The translations under genes and the position numbers were made by a program. The notes under the pieces were generated by a model. The model saw nothing but the letters and a program-made list of their open reading frames with translations, did not search any database and had not been told where the DNA came from. This document shows, one piece after another, positions 1-13,400 of a stretch of 64,000 nucleotides of DNA; the stretch's first letter is position 1, and each line of letters begins with the position of its first letter. The DNA is from Zymoseptoria tritici IPO323 (taxonomy: Eukaryota > Ascomycota > Dothideomycetes > Mycosphaerellales > Mycosphaerellaceae): contig NC_018217.1 of assembly GCF_000219625.1 (NCBI RefSeq), positions 3,224,001 through 3,288,000 of the forward strand. The letters run 5' to 3'.

Positions 1-2109
1 TGCGTAAGCCTGTAGCCGCCGGAAGACGTAACACCGTAGCACTATTCGTTCGTCTTGCCCCTTTAATACTAATGCCCGGAAGCACCGACGCTCCCCTCTT
101 TAATAGTGCCGATGTAACTACCTTCTTCGAGAATGTTAAAGACCTCTTTAAGGACTGCTACGACCTGTCTAAACTGCCGGATCGTAAAAAGATCCGCAAG
201 ACTATTAAGTACTATGTCCCTACGCTACGTTCGCAGTTTAAGTTATTCGACGCCTTTATTAATAGCGACTAGTCTACATTCAAAACAGAGGCCCTTCTTG
301 CTTAGCGCTAGTTTAACTCTGCGGCTAGAACTAAGGACCGGTCGTTTCTCGAACAGCTAGTAGCTCGACAATCTGGTCGTTGCGAGACTGCTAGTAATAA
401 GGAGCTTCTTACATTCTGCAGACACTTTAAAGCGATTGCTAGATGTCTGCAACCAAACTAGCTCGATAATGTCTCTCGTATAAAGATGTTCTTTAAGGGA
501 CTTCTAGCCCGAGTTTCTCGCTCTATTTATAGTCGCCTCGGTATCAACCTCCGTAATCCTACTACGTATGCTAACTTTAGCACCATCTACAAGGCGGTTT
601 TTACTAAGATTAAGGGTAAAGCTAGATTTAAGGAACTTAGCGGCGATGTAGAAGACAGCGTTGCGGCCAGTCTTGTTAGGGCACAAGAAATGCAGAAGCC
701 GGTGCCTATAGTAGAGCGTAGCTCTTATTCCCTATTTGGTCTACAGCGGCAACAAGAGCATAAACCGAGTACCGCGATTAATAAGCTTAATCGACGCATA
801 CGGGATCTTAAGATCTTTCGATCTCAGACTTAGTCTGCATAGCAACCTTAAGTGCCCGTAAATCCTCCGATTAACGCACCTGCTTACCGCGCCCCTATAG
901 AAGACCTTAGCTTCTAGAGTTATATATATGCGAACGCCGGTTTACTGCCCCCTTAGCTTGGCCCTCCGGCACCCCGTCGTAACAGCATAGGAAGTACTAG
1001 CGCGAATAGGTATAGAAGTAGTAGAGCCGGGACTAACCGTAACGAGCTTATACGCCAGGGTCGCTGCCTTAACTGTAGAATGCCTAGTTATATGGCCCGC
1101 GACTGCCATTTTATAAACTTCCTTCTTAACTAGGGTTAGGCGCACTAAGATGCCGCCTACTACTAGTATACTGGAAAACCCGGTGATCCGAACAAGAGAC
1201 CACTGCAGTTCCGAGGGATTAATTAGCAGCCGAGACTCTAGCTAATACTGCCAAAGCTAGAAGACGTATACAACATAAGGATTCCTTAGCTAGCATCCTT
1301 TAACTTCCCCGCCGTAGAGAGATCTTGGAGCTCTCGTAATATAAGCTAGATTAGCGGTCCGATTACTAGTGCTCGTAAACTCGGCTAGAAGCCTATTAGA
1401 ACACTTAAATACAGTCGCCCTTCTAAGCCAGATCCGGATGCGGTTTCTTTAGCACCCCCGGTGCCCGCGCCTACGACTAGCTCTAATGCAACCCCGGTTA
1501 GTAGCCGCTAAGGATAGACTTCGAGCTCCTACTTTAATAACATCCTCTACATTAAAGAAGATAGTTGCCCTGTTCTGGTGCCGGTCTATAATACCGAGGT
1601 CCTAGTAAATGCCGCGGCAGTTCCTAAGAAGGCAAATCTAGTAGTCGGTAGTATCTTAAAACTACATAATAAAAACCACCGCGTGCTAAAAGAGCGAGTT
1701 ATCGCAGACTAGTCTACGGCTAAGATCAAGACCCTAAAGTCTCACACCGCAGATGTAGTTCGTTCTTAGTCCACACTACCTACTAACAGCTAAACGATCT
1801 AAGGAACGAACTCGCCATTATCCGTTCGCTTCTTAGAGCCGCCGGTAGAATCCATCGAGCGAGACTCTTAGCGCCAACTAGCTGCTAAAGACTATATAGA
1901 AGACGCAGACTTAGATACCGAAGTTAGGCTAGTAAACCCTCTAAAGGAGCTAGCTAAGAAGAGAAGGACCCCTCCTAAAACTCAGCGAGCAGACAACTAT
2001 ATCCGCGACAGGTTAGATAGTAACGAAGTGCTAGTTAAGCGGATATAGAAGGCTCCGGTATCCCTTCCATTTAGCGAGCTTCTTAGACTCTCTAGGTTAA
2101 TATCGTAGA
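1..2109 (+). pseudogene. Gypsy-A gag and start of pol (RIP-inactivated)
   Basis: Retroelement capsid polyprotein. The frame is already open at base 3, so the true start may lie upstream; the first Met is at 72. The first 450 codons resemble ascomycete Gypsy Gag: an 'F...DVT.F' segment, a helical capsid region, then a zinc knuckle at 1065-1106. The knuckle reads C-x2-C-x4-Y-x4-C, so the CCHC histidine codon CAT is now TAT and the preceding Gly is Ser, both RIP-type changes. A Pro/Ser/Thr-rich linker follows, then the region before the protease, cut at 2109 by Gypsy-C. In-frame TAG/TAA codons occur throughout. It continues at 15644. Confidence 0.8.
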
Positions 2110-2487
2110 TGTTAGGATTGCCTCGTGATAAGGCAGGGAAAGACTGAAGTAGGGAAGTATCGAACAATGGGTTTTAGAATGTAACGACTCGATTCGTTGA
2201 AGGAGGGAATAGAGGAGGAGAGCCTCCTTCGCTATATACACAGCTACTGCTAGGTTCTATTCCCCTATCCTTTACTTCTCTCGTTATAAGCGGGATCGTC
2301 TGTCCCTTCGTAGCCCTTCGATCCTTATCGTTAGGCATTAAGAGGCAAGCTAGATCGGACTGCCTTAATCTGTACGCTGTTGCGCTCTTCGTAACTAGGA
2401 TAGCTCGTTGTTGTGTTCTTCGAAACCAGGTTAGCCCAGCTTAGGGGAGATAAGGCCAGACTGCGCTTACGTAAGGGGATCCTTATA
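2110..2487 (-). repeat. Gypsy-C left LTR (3' LTR of copy 1)
   Basis: 378 bp. It starts TGTTAGGATTGCC and ends in TATA where the right LTR keeps CACA, a RIP change. GTAGA precedes it directly. Confidence 0.9.
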
Positions 2488-2766
2488 TTGCCCCCCTCCC
2501 CCCGGTGCAACTAACCTTAGTTGCGTGCGCGAATCTTTAGTAGCGTTTAGCTGCAGGTTTAATTTACTAACTGCTAACGTTGCTAGGCTAGCTGCTCGGT
2601 GTCCCGATTAGGAAATAAAAGTAGGTCCTTCGCGTATATACCACTCTTTCTCGCCCTCGAATTCTTCTCTTCTTACAAACACCTACTAAAAGTAAGTACT
2701 AGCAGCTAGCTTTAGAACGGTCTAGATTAGCGCTAGATTAGCTAACATTGCGACTAGACTAGCATA
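2488..2766. other. Gypsy-C copy 1: purine tract and leader of the accessory gene
   Basis: The first 20 bases contain C6TC6, which on the minus strand is the polypurine tract of the retroelement just before its 3' LTR. The rest has no recognisable coding signal and probably holds the promoter and leader of the plus-strand accessory gene. The same block recurs at 9066-9344. Confidence 0.6.
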
Positions 2767-3790
2767 ATGTCCGGCGCACTCTACTATCTTCGCGACAAGT
2801 ACTACAAGAAAGTCCGAGCTAGTAGGTAGAACGAGAATCCGTGCTCGTTATGCCTCTCTAGCGTTAAGGAGGGCTAGGACCTGTCTAAGATCTGCTAGAT
2901 TGCGGCAGAGAAGCCCCTACCCGGCAACATCCTGGCTAAGTGTTCCGGATGCCTAACTAGTAAGAATGCGGACTATCTTTAGGTAGGTCGGTTTAGTTAA
3001 TTCTAGCGTGTTCTGTCGCTAACTGTCCTACTTAGATGCCGGTCGACTAGGAGCCCGCCTAGAAAGCTATTAAGCAGGACATCGACACTGTCTACGGCCG
3101 CACTACCTAGTCTAAGGCTAAGAAGGAAGACTTGCTAGATCGTGTTCTATGTTTTACAGGCTCTGTAGAGGCGTAAGTGTCCCTTTCTAGCGTATTCTAG
3201 ACTAGCAGCTAATTAGGATAGTTAAACAGGAAGTTAGATAGTAGTTTCCGTAGCGAGGACGGTCTCTCCTAGCACCCTAGTACTACTACCTAGGAGGATA
3301 CTAGACAGAAGGTGCCTAAGAGGGACCGCTCGGCTAGTGCGATCTTAGCGAAGGCTGTATGTACTATCCCTAGCTTAATCTAGCCCTTACTAACATTCTT
3401 TGTAGCAGTCTAGTAGCACCCCTAGTAAGAAACGCTGCTTAATAGACGTGCGCGGCTATAAGTCGGACCGTAAGCGTGCTAAGGAGGCCGAGGATCGCCT
3501 AATCGCGGTTAGCACTACCTTAGAGGCGTTTAACCGCATTGTTATAAGCGACCAGGCTCTAAAGAAGGGACAGTTGCGCAAGATAGTCTTTCCGACGACC
3601 GCTAAGGACTATAGTAAGGTAGAGGACCCGAACTAGGGCGACTCCGACTTTAATTAAGCTATTCTAGACTAGAATAGCGGGCGTAGGTCTTCTAGGACTA
3701 GGGGTATAATAGATAACGTCGACATAGCATATTAAGACTATAGCGGGGCCTAGATAGTTGTTAAATAGCGTAGAGTTAGTTAACTTAGAC
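2767..3790 (+). pseudogene. Gypsy-C accessory gene, opposite to gag-pol, copy 1 (spliced, RIP-damaged)
   Basis: The plus-strand ORF begins ATG at 2767 with M-S-G-A-L-Y-Y-L-R-D-K and reads about 70 codons with two CxxC pairs (C-S-L-C and C-S-G-C), so a small zinc-binding domain is possible. A likely intron with GTAGGT donor follows near 2984, then an exon starting near 3037, a GTAAGT donor near 3173, and a basic, probably coiled-coil C-terminal part (about 3430-3640: K-S-D-R-K-R-A-K-E-A-E-D). In-frame TAG/TAA codons fit CAG/CAA/TGG losses. The 3' end is uncertain because the true stop cannot be told from RIP stops. I do not recognise the family. It lies between the pol stop and the 3' LTR, antisense to the element. 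The second copy is at 9345. Confidence 0.55.
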
Positions 3791-3882
3791 CAGATTAGAC
3801 TAGAATAAAGCCGATTCCGCCCTTCGAATTTTTAAATTTAAGTAATTTTGTCTAAGTCCCTTAGAAATCTTCGGGATTTTTC

Positions 3883-6800
3883 TTACATCTTCCTACGCCT
3901 TTTTAGCTCCTTCTAGCCTATCTTGCGGCGGAATGCTCTTATTACCGCCGGGCTTATGTTATATCTAGGCTCCTAGGAGTTCTCGTGCTCCCCGAAGCCC
4001 TTCTACTTAATTAGGTAACTAAAGTTGTATAGGTCGTCCTCTTTTTTATCTAAGATGTCTTCTACCTCCTATTCGTCCCCGTCCCCTGCGTCGTACCGCT
4101 TTATTTTGTCCTATTTGCGGCCAGAGTAGTCCGGGATAGACTTCTTAAGGAGCGAGACGTAGAAGGTAGGGTAGATGCTTAGCGAGCTAGGGAGGTCGAG
4201 TGTATATGTTACGTAGTTAACTATTGCCTTAACCTTATATAGTCCGATGTACTTATAGTCGAGCTTAGGTAACGGCCACATAGACTTAATGTTCTTCGTG
4301 TTTAGGTAGACTTCGTTACCTACGTTAAAGGAGACGTCCTTCCTATGCTTGTTCGCCTACTTAGCCATCTGTTTCTTCGTCTTAGCTAGTCTTTCGCGCA
4401 TCTTCTTCTAGTTAGTAATTATCTGCTCCGCGAGTTAGACAGCCTTTAGCGCCTCGCCATCTTTCTAGCGCATTCTAGGCTAGTAGGACCTTCGTAGGTC
4501 CCTCGTTGTGTATACTTAGAACAGCGTTAGCCCGGTTGCCGTATGTATACTGTTATTATAGGCGAATTCCGCTGTCGATAGTAGAGAGGCCTAGTTGTCC
4601 TGCTTATAGTTGCAGTACGTCCGTAAATACTGCTCTAGTGTCTAGTTCTGCCTTTCCGTCTAACTATCCGTCTACGGATAGAACGCCGTACTTAGCTTCC
4701 GGCGTACCCCAAGGTAGTAGTAGAAGGTGCTCTAGAATTTGGAGGTAAGGATTAGCCCGCGGTCGGACGTAATTATAGCTAGCTAGCTATAGAGGCGGAC
4801 AACCTCTCTTATTATAAGTTTAGCGAGGTTAGCTAACGTAATCGTTTTCCGGCATAGCACGTAATAGACTATCTTAGTGTAGCGGTCTACTACTACTAGT
4901 ATGCAGTCGTAAGACTAGCTTAGGAACTTGCTCGGCGGGAGGTTAGTAATAAAATCCAGCGTAATGTCGGCCTAGGGAGTTAGCAAGGGGGGTTCGGGGT
5001 GTAGTAGGCCGTGCGGTTTGTGCCTTCGTAGCTTCGCTCTTTCGTACGCCTAGTAGATCCTTACGAACTCCTTAACATACTTCCGCATCCTAGGCTAGTA
5101 GAAACTACGCTAAAGCAACTCTAGGGTCCTTGCAAAGCCGAAATGTCCGGAGAGGGGGTCGTCGTAGTATTCCTAGAGTAGCTAGAGCCTTATAGCGCCT
5201 TCTAGCACGTATGCCTTGCTATTTATGTACGTAACGCCCTCTTCTAGGGACTACCTCTCCGCCTAGAAGGTAGGCTCGGCGATAGCCTTCTCCTAGACTA
5301 TCCTCTTATAGGTAGGGTCCTTACTAAGGGCTTTCTTAAGCCGCTCTAGAAGGTTCGGGGTCCTTACCGCTGCCCCGACGTACCGGACTAGGCTATCCTA
5401 CCCTGTCGGCGGTGCAAATACCTTTCGGAAGAGTCGGACGCTAGCGTCTGCTTCCTCCTCGGTAGCCTATTAGCCCGAATGCGACTCCTTAGTAAGGTCT
5501 AGTCTCCTACTAAGTGCGTCGGCAGCGCTATTTGCCTTACCCGGCCTATACGTAGTCCTAAAATCGATCTGCGACAGCTATTTAGCCTATCTAACTTGCC
5601 TCCTCGAGAGGGTCTTCGTCGTTATAAGGGTCTAAAGGTTCGTATAGTCGGTTAGTAACTCTACTTAGTAGCGGGCGCCCTCGAGGTAGTGCCTAAAGTG
5701 TTTAAAGGAGTCTACTACAGCAAGGAGCTCGCTATCTTCTGTTCCGTAGTTCCTTTCTGCTACAATTATCTTCCTTAAGAAGTAGGCGACCGGGAACTAC
5801 TGCAGTTTGCCCCCCTCGTTATAAGGCTAGGACAGGATACCCGATATTACTTCCCCCGATACGTCGGTCTCTACCCGACAGGGGAGCTCTAGGTTATAGT
5901 AGCGTAGAACGGGCTCTTCTACGAACTTGCGGCGTAGCTTATAGAAGGACTAGATTGCCCTGTCGTCTAATTCGAGATAAGCACGCTCTCTTCGGCGCTA
6001 GTTCGCTGCCTTCTTGCCTTTAGTATAGCAGTTTAGGGCGGCCGCTAGCCGCGAAAAGCCCTTAATAAAGCGTCGGTAGTAGTTAGCAAAACTAATAAAG
6101 ACCCTTATGTCGTAGATAGACGTAGGGACTAGCTACTCCTAGACCGATTTAATGCGTTCTAGGTCGATCCGCAGCCTATCCTAGGTAACTACGTAGCCTA
6201 GGTATTCGACCTAGCTTTTGTAGAACTCGCATTTAGCTAGGTTAGCGTACAACTTGTGCCGTCGCAGCCGTTCTAAGACCTGCCGGACGTGATCCTCGTG
6301 CTCTTTAAGCGTTCTAGAGTAAATCAGGATGTTGTTAAGGTATATAACGCAGAAGACATTAACTAGTCCTACTAGGACGCTATTAATAAAGTTCTAGAAC
6401 ACTGCCGGGGCATTATAAAGCCCGAATAGCATTACCGTGTATTTAAAATGGCCGTACCTAGTCCGGAATGCCGTCTTCTACTCGTCGCCTTCCCTAATAC
6501 GCACCCGATAGTACGCATAGCGTAGGTCGACCTTAGTAAAGTACCTAGTACCAGCTAGCTAGTCGAGGGACTCGCTAATAAGAGGTAGACCCCCCCTGTT
6601 CTTAACTGTTACCGCGTTTAGACCGCGGTAGTCGACATATAGGCGGAGGGTACTATCCTTCTTCTGTGCGAAGAGGACTAGAGCGCTAGCCGACGACGTC
6701 GACCGCCTAATAAACCCGTTCTTCAGGTGTTCGGGTAGCTAGGTCCGCATAGCCTCTATCTCTGCCTCGGATAGGGCGTATATCGGACTAAAGGGGACCT

Positions 6801-8639
6801 TTCCTCCTTCTACTAGCTCGATCTTTAGATTATGTGGACCGTAGGGAGCTAACTCGCCTGCGAGTTCCTCCGAGAAGACATCCGCGAAGTTAGAGTAGGC
6901 GCTCGGAACGCCCCCCTAACCCGGACTAGCTTCTTCCGACGTGTCCTAGATCGTTATAATATAAAGTGCCGCGTTTACTTCGCTAAGGCACTCCCTGTAG
7001 AACCTCTCTAGCCTAATAACGGCTATCGCCTGTCGTTTTCGGGGCTTCGTTCTCTAGTTAACCCTTTTTAGGGTAAAATCCATGTTTAGATTGTATTTCT
7101 CGAGCTAAGGCATCCCTAAGACGACCTTATAGCTATAGATGCGCCCTACTCTAAAGGTGTCGACGTATCCGTGCATTCGTCCTAAGTCGTCCCGGGCCTT
7201 ATATAAGCTCCGCGTTTTGCTAAGGACCTAAAGGCTTTGCCTGTTTAGCGTCTTGTACGCGACCCTAGCGGGCGGCTCCTAGATAACCTAGTCTATGTCC
7301 TTTGCTAATAAGGAGTTATAGAAGTTATCCTGCGCGCCGCTGTCGATTAGTCCCGCGACCGTTCTAGTCCTCCCTAGACTATTTAAGGTTAGCGTAACTT
7401 CGATAAGGCGCCTATGCTTATAGCGGCGCCAACCCGGCTCCGCTATCCTGCGCTACTCCTTAGTGTAGAGAACCTAGCCTATTAAGATAGCAGCGTCTAC
7501 TTAGGGGGCGCCTCTTTTTCCGAGTCCTTCTAGAGGGAAGGGTTAGGGCAATTGCGCTTAATATGCCCGACCTAGCGGCAACTGTAGTAAGTAGCCTTAG
7601 ATAGGCCCCTCTAGTCCGATCCGTCCTCCGACTTGGACTTCTTAGAGTCCTAGTCGTTAATACTGTTGCTTCTACGTCTCTTTCGGTTGCCCTTGCCTCT
7701 TCTACGGCCCGGGTTGTCCCTTAACTCCTACTTCTAACCCTCGATAATCCTATAGGTTTTGTTAACCCTCTCTTAGGCCTTAATAAGCGTAGTAGCCGGA
7801 GCTGGGTAGTTAGAGAGGCGGGAGCGGTAGTTCTATAGTAAGGAGGCCTTAAAGTTAAGGATCTTGCGCCCCTCGTTCTCTTCTTCTAACTCCTTCTAAA
7901 GGATCTTTAGCTCTTCGAGGAGCTAGTCGGGGGTGCGGTCTCCGAGGGAGGCCTTCCGCAATTGTTCGTAGGCCTACTCGCGGCGTTCCGCCTCTGTCCC
8001 TATAGAGTTAAGCATAACTCCCTTTATTATAGTCTAGGTTAGCGTAGTCTAGCCGTCGAGCTAATCTACGTAGCGCTCCTAGTAGTCTTGCTAGAGCTTG
8101 TCTATATAGTCGGCGGCGTAGTTAACCTTTCGGTCCTCCCGGTTAGAGAATCTATAGTGTCTGCGGAAGTTGCGTTCTACCGCGCGGAGCTAGTCTTCGT
8201 AATTAGCACGGGTCTTCCCTTCGAATACAGGTAGTTCCTTAGACTTAGGGAGGCTGTCCTTATTCTTGTCGAAATAGTCCGTTTCTGCGAAGAGTTTAGT
8301 AAGTTTCTCCCTCCTTAGGGTAATTAGGCTATATAAGGCTAGTTCGCTCCGGAGTTCCTTAATCTTTTGCTAGAGTTCGAGGAATTCGTATTCTGCCCGG
8401 GCTTCCTAGTTCTGTTTCTTACGGGTTAGTGCGTCCCCTTAAACTAGGTTAGCCTAAGTAGTCGAGTCGGTGCCTTCCTAGGTTGTTCCGGCATTGTCTA
8501 CAGTTTCCGCGATAGAGGTAGCGCTTAGCTAGCGGGCGGCGGCGTCCGCGTCGGAATTAGCAGCTAGTGTAGCACCCTGTTAGCAAGCAGAGGTGTCGGA
8601 AGGAGATTCCTCGCGTCTATAAGTGGCCTTAGGTGCTAT
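3883..8639 (-). pseudogene. Gypsy-C copy 1 gag-pol polyprotein with chromodomain (RIP-inactivated)
   Basis: The minus-strand frame runs right to left. Gag starts near 8639, where A-T-A-G-C-A replaces the expected ATG-GCA. A zinc knuckle near 7556-7600 keeps C-R-x-V-G-H-I-K-R-N-C, with the first Cys now Tyr. The aspartic protease keeps D-S-G-A near 7345-7360. The reverse transcriptase catalytic Y-L-D-D near 6329-6343 now reads Y-L-N-N, both Asp lost by TpGAC to TpAAC. RNase H is at about 5500-5900 and ends P-G-K-x-N-x-A-A-D-A-L-S-R. The integrase follows, then a C-terminal chromodomain (about 3950-4130) with Y-L-I-K-x-K-G-F-G and E-P, placing it among chromoviruses. The many in-frame stops make it non-coding. 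Confidence 0.85.
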
Positions 8640-8687
8640 GTCGATCGGGGGTTCGATACCGTAGTACGTAAGTTTAAACGAATCGCG

Positions 8688-9065
8688 TATTAGGATTGCC
8701 TCGTAATAAGGTAGGGAAAGACTAAAGTAGGGAAGTATCGAACAATAGGTTTTAGAATGTAACGACTCGATTCGTTAAAGGAGGGAATAGAGGAGGAGAG
8801 CCTCCTTCGCTATATATACAGCTACTGCTAGGTTCTATTCCCCTATCCTTTACTTCTCTCGTTATAAGCGGGATCGTCTGTCCCTTCGTAGCCCTTCGAT
8901 CCTTATCGTTAGGCATTAAGAGGCAAGCTAGATCGGACTGCCTTAATCTGTACGCTGTTGCGCTCTTCGTAACTAGGATAGCTCGTTGTTGTGTTCTTCG
9001 AAACCAGGTTAGCCCAGCTTAGGGGAGATAAGGCCAGACTGCGCTTACGTAAGGGGATCCTTATA
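8688..9065 (-). repeat. Gypsy-C middle LTR, shared by both copies
   Basis: 378 bp, nearly identical to the other two. It serves as 5' LTR of copy 1 and 3' LTR of copy 2. No target duplication flanks it. Confidence 0.9.
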
Positions 9066-9344
9066 TTGCCCCCCTCCCCCCGGTGCAACTAACCTTAGTT
9101 GCGTGCGCGAATCTTTAGTAGCGTTTAGCTGCAGGTTTAATTTACTAACTGCTAACGTTGCTAGGCTAGCTGCTTAGTGTCCCGATTAGGAAATAAAAGT
9201 AGGTCCTTCGCGTATATACCACTCTTTCTCGCCCTCGAATTCTTCTCTTCTTACAAACACCTACTAAAAGTAAGTACTAGCAGCTAGCTTTAGAACGGTC
9301 TAGATTAGCGCTAGATTAGCTAACATTGCGACTAGACTAGCATA

Positions 9345-10368
9345 ATGTCCGGCGCACTCTACTATCTTCGCGACAAGTACTACAAGAAAGTCCGAGCTAG
9401 TAGGTAGAACGAGAATCCGTGCTCGTTATGCCTCTCTAGCGTTAAGGAGGGCTAGGACCTGTCTAAGATCTGCTAGATTGCGGCAGAGAAGCCCCTACCC
9501 GGCAACATCCTGGCTAAGTGTTCCGGATGCCTAACTAGTAAGAATGCGGACTATCTTTAGGTAGGTCGGTTTAGTTAATTCTAGCGTGTTCTGTCGCTAA
9601 CTGTCCTACTTAGATGCCGGTCGACTAGGAGCCCGCCTAGAAAGCTATTAAGCAGGACATCGACACCGTCTACGGCCGCACTACCTAGTCTAAGGCTAAG
9701 AAGGAAGACTTGCTAAATCGTGTTCTATGTTTTACAGGCTCTGTAGAGGCGTAAGTGTCCCTTTCTAGCGTATTCTAGACTAGCAGCTAATTAGGATAGT
9801 TAAACAGGAAGTTAGATAGTAGTTTCCGTAGCGAGGACGGTCTCTCCTAGCACCCTAGTACTGCTACCTAGGAGGATACTAGACAGAAGGTGCCTAAGAG
9901 GGACCGCTCGGCTAGTGCGATCTTAGCGAAGGCTGTATGTACTATCCCTAGCTTAATCTAGCCCTTACTAACATTCTTTGTAGCAGTCTAGTAGCACCCC
10001 TAGTAAGAAACGCCGCTTAATAGACGTACGCGGCTATAAGTCGGACCGTAAGCGTGCTAAGGAGGCCGAGGATTGCCTAATCGCGGTTAGCACTACCTTA
10101 GAGGCGTTTAACTGCATTGTTATAAGCGACCAGGCTCTGAAGAAGGGACAGTTGCGCAAGATAGTCTTTCCGACGACCGCTAAGGACTATAGTAAGGTAG
10201 AGGACCCGAACTAGGGCGACTCCGACTTTAATTAAGCTATTCTAGACTAGAATAGCGGGCGTAGGTCTTCTAGGACTAGGGGTATAATAGATAACGTCGA
10301 CATAGCATATTAAGACTATAGCGGGGCCTAGATAGTTGTTAAATAGCGTAGAGTTAGTTAACTTAGAC
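9345..10368 (+). pseudogene. Gypsy-C accessory gene, copy 2
   Basis: Same gene as at 2767, shifted by exactly 6578 bp. The N-terminal segment, both CxxC pairs, the putative donors and the basic C-terminal part are all present. Differences from copy 1 are scattered C/T and G/A changes. It is broken by the same kinds of stop codons, so both copies were mutated largely in parallel or duplicated after most mutation. Function unknown. Confidence 0.55.
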
Positions 10369-10460
10369 TAGATTAGACTAGAATAAAGCCGATTCCGCCC
10401 TTCGAATTTTTAAATTTAAGTAATTTTGTCTAAGTCCCTTAGAAATCTTCGGGATTTTTC

Positions 10461-13400
10461 TTACATCTTCCTACGCCTTTTTAGCTCCTTCTAGCCTATC
10501 TTGCGGCGGAATGCTCTTATTACCGCCGGGCTTATGTTATATCTAGGCTCCTAGGAGTTCTCGTGCTCCCCGAAGCCCTTCTACTTAATTAGGTAACTAA
10601 AGTTGTATAGGTCGTCCTCTTTTTTATCTAAGATGTCTTCTACCTCCTATTCGTCCCTGTCCCCTACGTCGTACCGCTTTATTTTGTCCTGTTTGCGGCT
10701 AGAGTAGTCCGGGATAGACTTCTTAAGGAGCAAGACGTAGAAGGTAGGGTGGATGCTTAGCGAGCTAGGGAGGTCGAGTATATATGTTACGTAGTTAACT
10801 ATTGCCTTAACCTTATATAGTCCGATGTACTTATAGTCGAGCTTAGGTAACGGCCGCATAGACTTAATGTTCTTCGTGTTTAGGTAGACTTCGTTACCTA
10901 CGTTAAAGGAGACGTCCTTCCTATACTTGTTCGCCTACTTAGCTATCTGTTTCTTCGTCTTAGCTAGTCTTTCGCGCATCTTCTTCTAGTTGGTAATTAT
11001 CTGCTCCGCGAGTTAGACAGCCTTTAGCGCCTCGCCATCTTTCTAGCGCATTCTAGGCTAGTAGGACCTTCGTAGGTCCCTCGTTATGTATACTTAGAAC
11101 AGCGTTAGCCCGGTTGCTGTATGTATACTGTTATTATAGGCGAATTCCGCTGTCGATAGTAGAGAGGCCTAGTTGTCCTGCTTATAGTTGCAGTACGTCC
11201 GTAAATACTGCTCTAGTGTCTGGTTCTGCCTTTCCGTCTAACTATCCGTCTACGGATAGAACGCCGTACTTAGCTTCCGGCGTACCCTGAGGTAGTAGTA
11301 GAAGGTGCTCTAGAATTTAGAGGTAAGGATTAGCCCGCGGTCGGACGTAATTGTAGCTAGCTAGCTATAGAGGCGGACAACCTCTCTTATTATGAGTTTA
11401 GCGAGGTCAGCTGACGTAATCGTTTTCCGGCATAGCACGTAATAGACTATCTTAGTGTAGCGGTCTACTACTACTAGTATGCAGTCGTAAGACTAGCTTA
11501 GGAACTTGCTCGGCGGGAGGTTAGTAATAAAATCCAGCGTAATGTCGGCCTAGGGAGTTAGCAAGGGGGGTTCGGGGTGTAGTAGGCCGTGCGGTTTGTG
11601 CCTTCGTAGCTTCGCTCTTTTGTACGCCTAGTAGATCCTTACGAACTCCTTAACATACTTCCGCATCCTGGGCTAGTAGAAACTACGCTAAAGCAACTCT
11701 AGGGTCCTTGCAAAGCCGAAATGTCTAGAGAGGGGGTCGTCGTAGTATTCCTAGAGTAGCTAGAGCCTTATAGCGCCTTCTGGCACGTATGCCTTGCTAT
11801 TTATGTACGTAACGCCCTCTTCTAGGGACTACCTCTCCGCCTAGAAGGTAGGCTCGGCGATAGCCTTCTCCTGGACTATCCTCTTATAGGTAGGGTCCTT
11901 ACTAAGGGCTTTCTTAAGCCGCTCTAGAAGGTTCGGGGTCCTTACCGCTGCCCCGACGTACCGGACTAGGCTATCCTACCCTGTCGGCGGTGCAAATACC
12001 TTTCGGAAGAGTCGGACGCTAGCGTCTGCTTCCTCCTCGGTAGCCTATTAGCCCGAATGCGACTCCTTAGTAAGGTCTAGTCTCCTGCTAAGTGCGTCGG
12101 CGGCGCTATTTGCCTTACCCGGCCTATACGTAGTCCTAAAATCGATCTGCGACAGCTATTTAGCCTATCTAACTTGCCTCCTCGAGAGGGTCTTCGTCGT
12201 TATAAGGGTCTAAAGGTTCGTATAGTTGGTTAGTAACTCTACTTAGTAGCGGGCGCCCTCGAGGTAGTGCCTAAAGTGTTTAAAGGAGTCTACTATAGCA
12301 AGGAGCTCGCTATCTTCTGTTCTGTAGTTCCTTTCTGCTACAATTATCTTCCTTAAGAAGTAGGCGACCGGGAACTACTGCAGTTTGCCCCCCTCGTTAT
12401 AAGGCTAGGATAGGATGCCCGATATTGCTTCCCCTAATGCGTCGGTCTCTACCCGACAGGGGAGCTCTAGGTTATAGTAGCGTAGAACGGGCTCTTCTAC
12501 GAACTTGCGGCGTAGCTTATAGAAGGACTAGATTGCCCTGTCGTCTAATTCGAGATAAGCACGCTCTCTTCGGCGCTAGTTCGCCGCCTTCTTGCCTTTA
12601 GTATAGCGGTTTAGGGCGGCCGCTAGCCGCGAGAAGCCCTTAATAAAGTGTCGGTAGTAGTTAGCAAAACTAATAAAGACCCTTATGTCGTAGATAGACG
12701 CAGGGACTAGCCACTCCTAGACCGATTTAATGCGTTCTAGGTCGATCCGCAGCCTATCCTAGGTAACTACGTAGCCTAGGTATTCGACCTAGCTTTTGTA
12801 GAACTCGCATTTAGCTAGGTTAGCGTACAACTTGTGCCGTCGCAGCCGTTCTAAGACCTGCCGGACGTGATCCTCGTGCTCTTTAAGCGTTCTAGAGTAA
12901 ATCAGGATGTTGTTAAGGTATACAACGCAGAAGACATTAACTAGTCCTACTAGGACACTATTAATAAAGTTCTAGAACACTACCGGGGCATTATAAAGCC
13001 CGAATAGCATTACCGTATATTTAAAATAGCCGTACCTAGTCCGGAATGCCGTCTTCTACTCGTCGCCTTCCCTAATACGCACCCGATAGTACGCATAGCG
13101 TAGGTCGACCTTAGTAAAGTACCTAGCACCGGCTAGCTAGTCGAGGGACTCGCTAATAAGAGGTAGACCCCCCCTATTCTTAACTGTTACTGCGTTTAGA
13201 CCGCGGTAGTCGACACATAGGCGGAGGGTACTATCCTTCTTCCGTGCGAAGAGGACTAGAGCGCTAGCCGACGACGTCGACCGCCTAATAAACCCGTTCT
13301 TCAGGTGTTCGGGTAGCTAGGTCTGCATAGCCTCTATCTCTGCCTCGGATAGGGCGTATATCGGACTAAAGGGGACCTTTCCTCCTTCTACTAGCTCGAT

